Part shown: one piece after another, positions 8,546 through 15,709 of the stretch
Numbering within the stretch: position 1 is the stretch's first letter
Layout: each line of letters starts with the position of its first letter
Source of the DNA: Streptomyces sp. S.PNR 29
GTDB taxonomy: Bacteria > Actinomycetota > Actinomycetes > Streptomycetales > Streptomycetaceae
Length of the DNA stretch: 64,000 nt
Direction of reading: 5' to 3'
Assembly (NCBI RefSeq): GCF_030386795.1
Contig: NZ_JANUQM010000003.1
Coordinates: forward strand, 186,001-250,000
Made by a program: the position numbers and the translations under genes
The notes under the pieces: generated by a model
Databases searched by the model: none
Seen by the model: the letters and a program-made list of their open reading frames with translations, nothing else
Told to the model about the DNA's origin: nothing

Positions 8546-9297
8546 TGACGCGCACGGCGGCCGGCCTTCCGCTGCGGGCGAGCGTCGACCTCGCGGCGTT
8601 CCCGCCCGTGGAGGACCACCAGCGATACCCGACGTGCGCGGCGGCGGTGACCGCGGGACTCGCGGCGTTCCACGCGTACCGGGTCAGCGGCCGGGTGTGG
8701 CGGCCCTCGGTGTTGTTCAACTACGTCACCTCCCAGGTGGTAGGCGACTTCGTCCGGGGCGAGGGCTCGCGTGTGGACTGGTGCCTCGCGGCGTGGCGCC
8801 GGTTCGGCATCCCGGACGAGAACAGCTGGCCTTTCGAAGAGACGGCCCTGGGCCGGCTGCCCGACGCCCGTGCCTTCAGCCGCGCCAAGGCGTACCGGGG
8901 CATCGGCTACCACAGGCTCGACGGCGCGGACACCGCGCCCGAGGAGTGCCTGCGGCGCATCCGCGCGCACCTTGCCTCGGGTGCGCCGGTGACCTTGGAC
9001 TACCCGCTCAATCCGGCGCAGGCCGACGCGGGCAGGACGGGCCTGCTGCCGGCCCTCGCACCCGGCGCCGAGCATTACGCGCGGCACGTCGTCCTCGTCG
9101 TGGCCTACGACGACGAGCGGCCCGCCGGGCGCGCCCCGGAGGGCGGGCACGCACTGCGCGGCGCGCTCCGGGTCCGCAACAGCTGGGGCACCGGCTGGGG
9201 GGAGGAAGGGCACGCCTGGCTGCCCTACCAGTACGTGCTCGCGCGCCTGACGAGGCATCACTGGACGGTCCGCATCGCCCCTGGAGGACATACATGA
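8545..9297 (+). CDS. Papain-fold (C1A) cysteine protease, putative leader peptidase (TvaK-like)
   Basis: 250 residues with a full papain catalytic set: the Cys region QRYPTCAAAVTAG (Cys31), the His region HYARHVVLVVAYD, and the Asn region RVRNSWGTGWGEEGHAWLPY. There is no signal peptide or pro-region, so it is a cytoplasmic processing enzyme. It is a good candidate for cutting the leader before Ser72 of the precursor, although such a role in thioamitide maturation is inferred from the conserved context. Cleavage before a dehydrated Ser1 would let the new N-terminus hydrolyse to a pyruvyl group. Confidence 0.85.
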   Translation: MTRTAAGLPLRASVDLAAFPPVEDHQRYPTCAAAVTAGLAAFHAYRVSGRVWRPSVLFNYVTSQVVGDFVRGEGSRVDWCLAAWRRFGIPDENSWPFEETALGRLPDARAFSRAKAYRGIGYHRLDGADTAPEECLRRIRAHLASGAPVTLDYPLNPAQADAGRTGLLPALAPGAEHYARHVVLVVAYDDERPAGRAPEGGHALRGALRVRNSWGTGWGEEGHAWLPYQYVLARLTRHHWTVRIAPGGHT

Positions 9298-10157
9298 ACG
9301 AGAAGGCTGCGGTGGTCACCGGGGCCAGCGCCGGGATCGGCGCGGCGACGGCGCTGGAGCTGGCCCGGCGAGGTCTGCACGTCGTGCTGATCGGTCGCGA
9401 CGAGGACCGCCTGCGGGCGGTGTCCCGCGCCGTCGACGCGGCGGGTCCGGTGCGCTCGCGCTGGATCCGCGCCGACTTCACACGGCTCGACGACGTGGCC
9501 GAGGTGTCCCGGGTGCTGCACGACTCGTACCCGGGCATCGACGTACTGATCAACAACGCCGGCGTGTACACCAGGCGCTGGGAGCTGACCGGCGACGGGC
9601 ACGAGGTCACCAACCAGGTCAACCATCTCGCGCCGTTCCTGCTGACCAGCCTCCTGTGGGACCTGCTGGACCGGCGCGCGGGCAGCCGGGTGGTGACGAC
9701 CGGCTCGCTGCTGGCCGAAGGACTCGACCCCGACGACCTCGACCGGGTCCGCAGCAAGCGGGCCGGGTGGGCGGCGTACAAGGCGTCCAAGCAGGCCAAC
9801 GCGCTGTTCGCGGTGCGCCTGGCCGAACTGACCGGGTCGCGGGGGCCGGTCCCGACGTGCTGTCACCCGGGGATGGTGCGCACCGGGTTCGCGTCCGGGT
9901 CCCGTCCGTACCGCACGTTCCGCCGCGCCCTTCCCTTCCTGTTCCAGCCGGTGGAGAGCGCGGCCCTGGCCCTGGTGAACCTTGCGACCGGCGACGACGG
10001 GGTCCGTCACCCGGGGGCACTGTTCAACGGGACGAAGCCGGTGAAGAGCCTCAAGCGGTGGCGCGATCCGGGTCTGGCGCGGCGGCTGTGGACGGCGACG
10101 GAGGACGCGCTCGGCTCGGACCGGCTCGGGACGATGCCGTACGGAGCCGATGCATGA
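9294..10157 (+). CDS. Short-chain dehydrogenase/reductase, putative pyruvyl-cap reductase
   Basis: 287 residues, classical/extended SDR: TGASAGIGAAT cofactor loop near the N-terminus, NNAGVY, the Ser-containing VTTGSLLAEG, and the catalytic YKASK (Tyr162, Lys166). The Arg after the first helix (IGRDEDRL) suggests NADPH preference. In the thioalbamide-type branch an added oxidoreductase is linked to reduction of the N-terminal 2-oxopropanoyl group to lactyl; this gene is the natural candidate. GGAGGA at 9283-9288 precedes ATG 9294, which overlaps the protease stop. Confidence 0.8.
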   Translation: MNEKAAVVTGASAGIGAATALELARRGLHVVLIGRDEDRLRAVSRAVDAAGPVRSRWIRADFTRLDDVAEVSRVLHDSYPGIDVLINNAGVYTRRWELTGDGHEVTNQVNHLAPFLLTSLLWDLLDRRAGSRVVTTGSLLAEGLDPDDLDRVRSKRAGWAAYKASKQANALFAVRLAELTGSRGPVPTCCHPGMVRTGFASGSRPYRTFRRALPFLFQPVESAALALVNLATGDDGVRHPGALFNGTKPVKSLKRWRDPGLARRLWTATEDALGSDRLGTMPYGADA

Positions 10158-11341
10158 CCGCGCTCACGACACCGCTGGAGCGCTTCCTGAGGGCCGACAT
10201 GTTCCACCGGGACATCCACCCCCTGCTGGCCGAGATCCGGTCGCGCACGCCGGTCGCGGCGGTCGACGTGCCCGCGACGGCCACCTCACCGCCCGCACAG
10301 CAGTTCTATGTGTTCTCCCACGCGCTCGTCCGCGAGGTGATGGGCGATCCGGAGCGCTTCTCCAACATCGCCTACGCCCCGCAGATGCGTCAGTTCGCGG
10401 GCCGGACGCTGCTGGAGATGGATCCTCCGGCGCACTTCGCGCACCGGGGGCCGATCGCACCGCTGCTGCGCTCGTCGATGGTGAGCGGACGCTACCGGGG
10501 CCTGGTGGAGGGAGTGGTCGACGCCGGGGTGAGACGGCTCGGGCGGATGCGGGAGGCCGATCTGCTCGCGGACCTCACCTCGTGGATCCCGGTGCGGGTC
10601 ATCGCCGGTCTCATCGGGGTGCCCGAGTCCGATGAGGAGTACTTCTGCGCGCTCGCGACGCAACTGATCGACGTCGAGGCGGAGTGGTCGGCGGTGACGG
10701 CCGCGCGCACCGAGTTGTCCGGTTACTTCGCCGGCCTCGTCGAGCGCGGCCGGCGCGGTGGTGCGCCGGGCCTCCTCGACGATCTGCTCGCGGTCCGCGC
10801 GCCCCGGCGGCTCAGCGAGGAGGAGCTGGTGGCGTTTCTGCTGCTGCTCATTCCCGCCGGGATCGAGACCACGCACCGGGCCGCCGCCAACCTGCTGCTC
10901 GCCCTGTTCCAGCGACCGGGTCTGCACCGGGCGGTGCGGGCGGACCGTGCGCTGCTTCCCCAGGCCCTGGAGGAGGTGATGCGGTGGGAGCCCGCCGTCG
11001 GGGGCGGGCTGAGGATCGCCGCGCGGCCGACCACCCTGGGCGGTGTCGCGATCCCCGCGGGAGCACTGGTCTACACCTCTTTCCTGGCGGCCAATCGCGA
11101 TCCCGCGCGGTTCTCCGATCCGGACACCCTCGACGTGCACCGAGCGGGTCTGCAGCACGTGACCTACGGGCACGGCCCGCACCTGTGTCTGGGCATGCAC
11201 CTGGCCCGCTTCGAGGTCGTCACCCTCGTGGACCGCCTGTGCGACGCGTTGCCCGGCCTCCGGCTCGACCCAGAGCGCCCGGAGCCCCACTTCCACGGAA
11301 AGATCTACCGAACCCCCGACGCGCTGCCCGTCCTGTGCTGA
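10154..11341 (+). CDS. Cytochrome P450, thioamitide tailoring hydroxylase
   Basis: 395 residues, the usual size of soluble bacterial P450s. The I-helix AGIETTH (235-241), K-helix ExxR (EVMRWEP) and heme ligand loop YGHGPHLCLGMHLA with Cys345 are intact. No ferredoxin gene is adjacent, so electrons must come from elsewhere in the genome. As I recall, related thioamitides of the thioalbamide type carry an oxidised Phe5 attributed to a cluster P450. The core here has Phe at position 5, so it is the best target. ATGA overlap with the SDR gene. Confidence 0.85.
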   Translation: MTALTTPLERFLRADMFHRDIHPLLAEIRSRTPVAAVDVPATATSPPAQQFYVFSHALVREVMGDPERFSNIAYAPQMRQFAGRTLLEMDPPAHFAHRGPIAPLLRSSMVSGRYRGLVEGVVDAGVRRLGRMREADLLADLTSWIPVRVIAGLIGVPESDEEYFCALATQLIDVEAEWSAVTAARTELSGYFAGLVERGRRGGAPGLLDDLLAVRAPRRLSEEELVAFLLLLIPAGIETTHRAAANLLLALFQRPGLHRAVRADRALLPQALEEVMRWEPAVGGGLRIAARPTTLGGVAIPAGALVYTSFLAANRDPARFSDPDTLDVHRAGLQHVTYGHGPHLCLGMHLARFEVVTLVDRLCDALPGLRLDPERPEPHFHGKIYRTPDALPVLC

Positions 11342-11362
11342 CCGAACGAAAGCGGGAGTCCC

Positions 11363-12259
11363 ATGTACGTCCCCGAGTTCACCGACCTGGTCGGTGACGA
11401 GCAGGAGTTCTTCGCGTCCGCCTTCAACAGCAGGGCCGTCCTGCGCCGCGGAGCCCTGCGCGGCACCCACCAGCACCTGCTGACCGTCAAAGACCTCGAC
11501 GGCCTGCTGAGGTCCGGCTCGGCGCGGCTGCCCTACGTCCGCGTCACCAAGGACGGCGACCCCCTGCACCCGATGAACTACACCAAGCTGCTGCGGGTGC
11601 AGGGCGAGTACTTCGCCGACGCCGTCGTGCCGGAACAGGTGCTGGGACTGTTCCGGGCCGGGGCGACGGTCACCTGGAACACCATCAACCATCTGCACGC
11701 GGGAGTGCGCGGGCTGACCACGATGCTGGCGGAGAAGTTCTCCACCAAGTGCGACGCGGTGGCCTTCCTGACCCCGCCGGGGACCGAGGGGTTCCGCCCG
11801 CACCACGACCCGGTGGACGTCTTCGTGGTGCACCTGCACGGGCGCAAGCGGTGGCAGGTGTGGCCGCTCCCCGAGGTGCGGAAGGGGGACGCGGCACAGT
11901 TCACGCGGGAGCAGCTGGGCGAGCCGCTGTTCACGGCGACACTGGAGCCCGGTGACGTGATGTACATGCCGTACGGGACCCCGCACGTGGCGATGGCCGA
12001 AGGGGGGACGTCGCTGCATCTGTCGGTGGTGGTGCGCCCGCGTATGTGGGGGGACCTGGTGCAGCAGACGGTGCGGGCGGTGGTGCAGCGGGATCCGCGT
12101 TTCGCGGTCTACCCCTACATGAACGCGTCCAACGCCGCACGGTTGGCCGCGGATCTCAAGGATGTGCTGGCCGCGCTGGCGGAGGAGCTGGGCAAGCAGG
12201 ACCCGGACGACGTCGTGGCCGACCTGATCCGCTCGGGAGACGAGAGCGTGCGGCTGTGA
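11363..12259 (+). CDS. JmjC/cupin-type Fe(II)/2-oxoglutarate oxygenase (ribosomal-oxygenase-like)
   Basis: 298 residues. FRPHHDPVDVFVVHLHGRKR gives the HxD pair (His147, Asp149), and YMPYGTPHVA gives the distal metal His208. The HGRKRWQVWP segment is characteristic of the RoxA/MINA-type JmjC oxygenases, which hydroxylate Arg or His side chains of proteins. It starts 21 bases after the P450 stop behind a GGGAG and is the last gene before a strong hairpin, so it belongs to the operon. I do not recall a defined role for such an enzyme in thioamitide maturation. The substrate may be the peptide, for example His12 or an aliphatic residue. Confidence 0.8.
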   Translation: MYVPEFTDLVGDEQEFFASAFNSRAVLRRGALRGTHQHLLTVKDLDGLLRSGSARLPYVRVTKDGDPLHPMNYTKLLRVQGEYFADAVVPEQVLGLFRAGATVTWNTINHLHAGVRGLTTMLAEKFSTKCDAVAFLTPPGTEGFRPHHDPVDVFVVHLHGRKRWQVWPLPEVRKGDAAQFTREQLGEPLFTATLEPGDVMYMPYGTPHVAMAEGGTSLHLSVVVRPRMWGDLVQQTVRAVVQRDPRFAVYPYMNASNAARLAADLKDVLAALAEELGKQDPDDVVADLIRSGDESVRL

Positions 12260-12299
12260 CGCCCGGCGAGCATGCCGGCGACGGCACGGCATGCGGGCA

Positions 12300-12341
12300 A
12301 CGGCCGGGGCCGCCACCCCCCACAGGAGAGGCCCCGGCCGT
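12300..12341 (+). terminator. Terminator closing the thioamitide operon
   Basis: ACGGCCGGGGCC (12300-12311) and GGCCCCGGCCGT (12330-12341) are a perfect 12-bp inverted repeat with an 18-base loop, 41 bases after the JmjC stop. There is no T-run, as usual in Streptomyces. Confidence 0.75.
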
Positions 12342-12517
12342 CGCGCGGCACGGGCCGCGCGGCGGCCCGTACTCTCTACAGCGCCGCGCCTGCGTTTTCT
12401 GTCACACCTCGGCGCGTCTCGGACCGGTTGCATCTCCTGCGGACATGGACGAAGAGCGGTTTCAAGACGTAACGTGCCTTTCGCGCCGGACTGCGGAGGG
12501 CGATGCCCCCCGCTCCC

Positions 12518-12629
12518 ACCTGCGGTGACCACCGCGACAACCTGCGGCGACCCACCGGGGTGACCTGCGGCGATCCAACGGGGTAACCTGCGGCGATCCA
12601 ACGGGGAACCCGCGGTGACCACCGCAACC
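12518..12629. repeat. Tandem 22-23 bp repeats at the RiPP cluster boundary
   Basis: Units begin near 12518, 12540, 12563, 12586 and 12608. The two central units are nearly identical (ACCTGCGGCGATCCAACGGG...) and the flanking ones are degenerate, with ACC-GCGGTGACCACCGC at both outer ends. They lie in the 472-bp gene-free stretch between the JmjC gene and the ECF sigma gene. Apart from the operon terminator I see nothing else in that stretch. There are no spacers, so this is not a CRISPR. Confidence 0.75.
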
Positions 12630-12731
12630 ACCCACGGTCTCACAAGACCGCAACCATCAATTGAGCAACCACGACGGCGAGAACCCGGTCCGCGCGAGCG
12701 GCGCCGGTTGAGGCGCAGAAGGGCGCGCGCG

Positions 12732-13394
12732 GTGCTGGGGGACGACGCGGAGCTGACGGCCGCGGTGCGTGCGGCACAGGACGGGGACGAGTCTGCCTTC
12801 CGGACTGTGTACCGCGCGGTGCACCCGCGGCTGCTCGGGTACGTACGGACGCTGGTCGGCGATCCGGACGCCGAGGACGTGACGTCCGAGGCCTGGCTGC
12901 AGATAGCCCGCGACCTGGAGCGGTTCACCGGTGACGCGGACCGTTTCCGGGGCTGGGCCGCCCGTATCGCCCGCAACCGCGCGCTGGACCACATCCGCAT
13001 GCGCGGGCGCCGGCCCGCGATCGGCGGCGACGAGACCGAGCTGACCGGCAAGCCCGCCGAGTCCGACACCGCGGGCGAGGCCATCGAGGCGCTGGCCACC
13101 GACACCACTCTCTCCCTGATCGCCCGGCTGCCGCAGGACCAGGCGGAGGCCGTCGTGCTGCGTGTGGTGGTCGGTCTCGACGCCAAGACCGCCGCGGAGA
13201 CGCTGGGCAAGCGCCCCGGGGCCGTACGGACGGCCGCGCACCGCGGCCTGAAGCGCCTCGCCGAGCTCATCGGCGAGGATCCGGAATCCGCCGGCGTGCT
13301 CGACGCGCTGCCGCCCCAGCGAGAACCGCGCGGTCGTGCGGTGACGTCCGCCAGTGTGACGCACATGCGTGCGCGGACGCAGAAGGACATGTGA
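12732..13394 (+). CDS. ECF-subfamily RNA polymerase sigma factor
   Basis: 220 residues from GTG 12732, which has AAGGG about nine bases upstream. An earlier GTG at 12615 lies inside the tandem repeats and would add an Arg-rich tail. Region 2 is clear (YVRTLVGDPDAEDVTSEAWL; FRGWAARIARNRALDHIR), and region 4 follows (LIARLPQDQAEAVVLRVV; KRPGAVRTAAHRGLKRL). The stop overlaps the next start (TGATG), coupling it to a membrane-anchored protein, the usual sigma/anti-sigma arrangement. Target genes are unknown. Confidence 0.88.
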   Translation: MLGDDAELTAAVRAAQDGDESAFRTVYRAVHPRLLGYVRTLVGDPDAEDVTSEAWLQIARDLERFTGDADRFRGWAARIARNRALDHIRMRGRRPAIGGDETELTGKPAESDTAGEAIEALATDTTLSLIARLPQDQAEAVVLRVVVGLDAKTAAETLGKRPGAVRTAAHRGLKRLAELIGEDPESAGVLDALPPQREPRGRAVTSASVTHMRARTQKDM

Positions 13395-14341
13395 TGGCCG
13401 ACGAGCAGGACAGGTGGCTGGACCGCGAAACGGCGGAGCTCTTGCTGCGCGGAGAGTCACTGGAGGCTGTCGACGCCGACTCCCGGGAACAGGCCGAACG
13501 ACTCGCCAAGACCCTCGGCGCGTTGTCCGTGCCACCCCCGCTGACCGGCGAGGAGCTGCCCGGCGAGGCCGCCGCGCTGGCCGCCTTCCGCAAGGCGCGC
13601 GCGGAGCGGGAGGGCGAGCGGGCCGCCACCGGCCGGTCCACCGACGAGCAGGACCCCGGCGCCGGGCTGGTCCGCATCGGCGGCCGTGACGGCGGCGCCC
13701 GGCGTTCCCGCTGGGGCCGTCCTCTGCGCTTCGGCCTGGCTGCCGGGCTGGCCGCCTGCATGGCCGGCGGGGTCGCGGTCGCGGCCGGAACCGGAGTCCT
13801 GAAGGTGCCCTTCACCAGCACCGCCGAACCCGAGCCGCTCGCCCCCGGCCCGTCCGCCGCGACGTCCGACCAGCCCCTCGTGTCGCCCTCGCCGCAGGAG
13901 ACCGCGGAGGGCGGGTCCGTGCCCGGCACCGCCACGCCCGGCCCCTCCGGCGGCGCCGGAAGGGACGAGGCGCGCGGCGGCACGCCCACGGAGCGCGGCT
14001 CCGCGTCCGACGGCGGAAAGGCCCACTCCGGCGACAGGTGGCGGGACATCGCCTCGGCCTGCCGCGACGTGCGCGACGGCAAGGAACTGAACTCCTTGCG
14101 CAAGCGGGCGCTGGAGGGCGCGGCGGGCGGTACCTCACGCGTGTGGACGTACTGCAAGGGCGTCCTGGCCGAGTCCGGCGGCGGCGCCGAGGGCAAGGAC
14201 AAGGGCGAGAACGGCAAGGGCAGGGAGGCCTCCGGCGGCGAGGACGGCCGGCCCGGCGGTAGCGGAAAGGGCGGCGACGGCGTCGGCCGCTACGTGCCCC
14301 GCGCGGCAACCACCACGCCGGCACTGCCGCTGAACCCCTGA
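13394..14341 (+). CDS. Single-pass membrane protein coupled to the ECF sigma factor (putative anti-sigma)
   Basis: 315 residues. An N-terminal cytoplasmic part of about 115 residues has acidic/basic helices (WLDRETAELLLRGESLEAVD). One transmembrane segment follows around residues 115-135 (FGLAAGLAACMAGGVAVAAG). The long Pro/Ser/Gly/Glu-rich external tail contains a short ordered patch (WRDIASACRDVRDGKELNSL). The TGATG overlap with the sigma gene and the topology suggest an anti-sigma factor. No HxxxCxxC zinc motif is visible, so it is not a ZAS-type protein and the role is inferred. Confidence 0.65.
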   Translation: MADEQDRWLDRETAELLLRGESLEAVDADSREQAERLAKTLGALSVPPPLTGEELPGEAAALAAFRKARAEREGERAATGRSTDEQDPGAGLVRIGGRDGGARRSRWGRPLRFGLAAGLAACMAGGVAVAAGTGVLKVPFTSTAEPEPLAPGPSAATSDQPLVSPSPQETAEGGSVPGTATPGPSGGAGRDEARGGTPTERGSASDGGKAHSGDRWRDIASACRDVRDGKELNSLRKRALEGAAGGTSRVWTYCKGVLAESGGGAEGKDKGENGKGREASGGEDGRPGGSGKGGDGVGRYVPRAATTTPALPLNP

Positions 14342-14523
14342 CCCTCCTCCGCCCCACCAAACGCTCCTGACCTGCGGATTCGCACCCGTCGCGGAACTCG
14401 CCGAAAAATCTTCGCCGCAGGTGTGACACTTTCGGCCGCCGGAGCGCAGTACTGAGTGAGCCGACTGGTCATCGGCCGTCGCACAGAGCCGGGGTTCCCC
14501 CCGTACCTGCGGCTCGTGCACCT

Positions 14524-14562
14524 GGCGCGGGCGGGACACGTTCCCCCGGTCCCGCCCGCGCC
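14524..14562. terminator. Bidirectional terminator between convergent genes
   Basis: A perfect 14-bp inverted repeat: GGCGCGGGCGGGAC (14524-14537) and GTCCCGCCCGCGCC (14549-14562), with an 11-base loop. It lies between the convergent membrane-protein and L,D-transpeptidase genes and can serve both. Confidence 0.8.
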
Positions 14563-14567
14563 CCGTC

Positions 14568-15434
14568 TCACCAGTGGACGACGACCTTGTCGCCGTTCCT
14601 CACCTGCGCGTACAGCTCCGCGATCGCCGCCTCGTCCCGTACGTTGACGCAGCCGTGCGAGGCGCCGGCGTAACCGCGGGCCGCGAAGTCCTCCGAGTAG
14701 TGCACGGCCTGGCCGCCGCTGAAGAACATCGCGTACGGCATGGGCGAGTCGTAGAGCGTCGACCAGTGGTTCCGGGACTTCCAGTAGACCTGGAAGACGC
14801 CTTCCCGGGTCGGCGTGCCCCGCGAGCCGAACCGGACCGACATCGTCGACACGGTCCGCCCGTCCACCATCCAGCGCAACGTCCGGCTCGACTTGCTGAT
14901 GCACAGCACCCGGCCGGTCATACAGCGCGCGTCGGGTGCGGCGGCCGGCTGCCCGCCCATCAGGTACAGGTCCCAGTGGCCCGGTTCACGGGTCATGTCC
15001 AGCAGCCGCTGCCAGGTGACGGTGTCGGTCTTCCCGGTCCGCGGCAGCCCGCGCTTGCCCTGGAAGCCCCGGACCGCGCGTTCCGTCAGGTCGTCGTACG
15101 TCCCGGTCGGCCCGTCGTGGAGCCAGGCGACCTGGCGCAGCCGGGCCTGGAGTTCACGGACGTCCCGCCCGGTGTCGCCACGGGACCACAGCACGGCGGG
15201 CTCCACACGGGTGGCCGGAGCGCTCGGCCTGTCCTCGCCCCCGACCTCACCGGCGTCGGCGTTTTTGCCGGCGTCGTCGTCGGCGGAGGGCGTGGCCGGG
15301 GGAGTGGTGGTGATGTCGATGCGGATCGGCGAGCGGTGCTTGCCGCCGCTGTCCGCCCCCTGCACCGTGCAGCCGCAGACCGCGGCCAGGCCCAGCAGCG
15401 CCGCGATCCATCTCCCCATGCCCGTAGTACGCAC
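14568..15434 (-). CDS. L,D-transpeptidase (YkuD) lipoprotein with peptidoglycan-binding domain
   Basis: 288 residues from GTG 15434, which has GGGGG about six bases upstream; ATG 15419 is the alternative. The N-terminus is a short lipoprotein signal ([14 protein letters not shown]), followed by a Thr/Pro/Asp-rich linker. Next come a PG-binding-1 repeat ([17 protein letters not shown]...[15 protein letters not shown]) and the YkuD catalytic domain ending with HYSEDF and [13 protein letters not shown], where the Cys is the nucleophile. It should make 3-3 crosslinks or attach molecules to cell-wall peptidoglycan outside the membrane. Confidence 0.9.
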   Translation of the reverse strand: MRTTGMGRWIAALLGLAAVCGCTVQGADSGGKHRSPIRIDITTTPPATPSADDDAGKNADAGEVGGEDRPSAPATRVEPAVLWSRGDTGRDVRELQARLRQVAWLHDGPTGTYDDLTERAVRGFQGKRGLPRTGKTDTVTWQRLLDMTREPGHWDLYLMGGQPAAAPDARCMTGRVLCISKSSRTLRWMVDGRTVSTMSVRFGSRGTPTREGVFQVYWKSRNHWSTLYDSPMPYAMFFSGGQAVHYSEDFAARGYAGASHGCVNVRDEAAIAELYAQVRNGDKVVVHW

Positions 15435-15653
15435 AACGGCCCCCCGTCGTCTCGGCGTCGACTCCGCGCTCTGCCGGGGATGTCCCCGGGACACCCCCCT
15501 TACGACCCCTGAGATTGCTGCCCGCGGATGACTGCCCGCGAACGAGACGGCATTGTTGTGACCGGAACCGCAACAAGGCTGTGAGGAAGGTCCCAGCGTG
15601 CTCCTGTCCAACAGGCGCACGCTCACCGCTACAGTCCGTCGAAGGTCGGTCTG

Positions 15654-15687
15654 TACTGGCGAGTAACCGGCGAGTAACCCGAGTAAC
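15654..15687 (+). promoter_or_regulatory. TACTGGCGAGTA operator and GAGTAAC direct repeats before the acyl-CoA mutase gene
   Basis: TACTGGCGAGTA (15654-15665) is an inverted repeat of TACT/AGTA. GAGTAAC recurs at 15661-15667, 15672-15678 and 15681-15687. The block lies 22-56 bases before the start codon. Similar TACT-N4-AGTA sites precede acyl-CoA metabolism genes in streptomycetes and are usually read as TetR-family operators; the regulator is not identified here. Confidence 0.55.
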
Positions 15688-15709
15688 TGCTCAGCGGGAG
15701 GCACACACC

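Noticed and set aside
12518..12629. CRISPR array
   Set aside because: The units are contiguous 22-23 bp repeats without unique spacers and no cas genes are present.
12615..12731. Upstream GTG 12615 as start of the ECF sigma factor
   Set aside because: It lies in the tandem repeats, has no Shine-Dalgarno, and adds an Arg-rich tail that ECF factors do not have.
10286..13390. Minus-strand open frame of 1034 codons opposite the P450, JmjC and sigma genes
   Set aside because: It runs antisense through genes with clear domains and has no recognisable motif; it is a typical high-GC shadow frame.
14574..15512. Plus-strand frame opposite the L,D-transpeptidase gene
   Set aside because: The minus-strand protein has the YkuD catalytic Cys motif and a lipobox; the plus frame has composition of a shadow.
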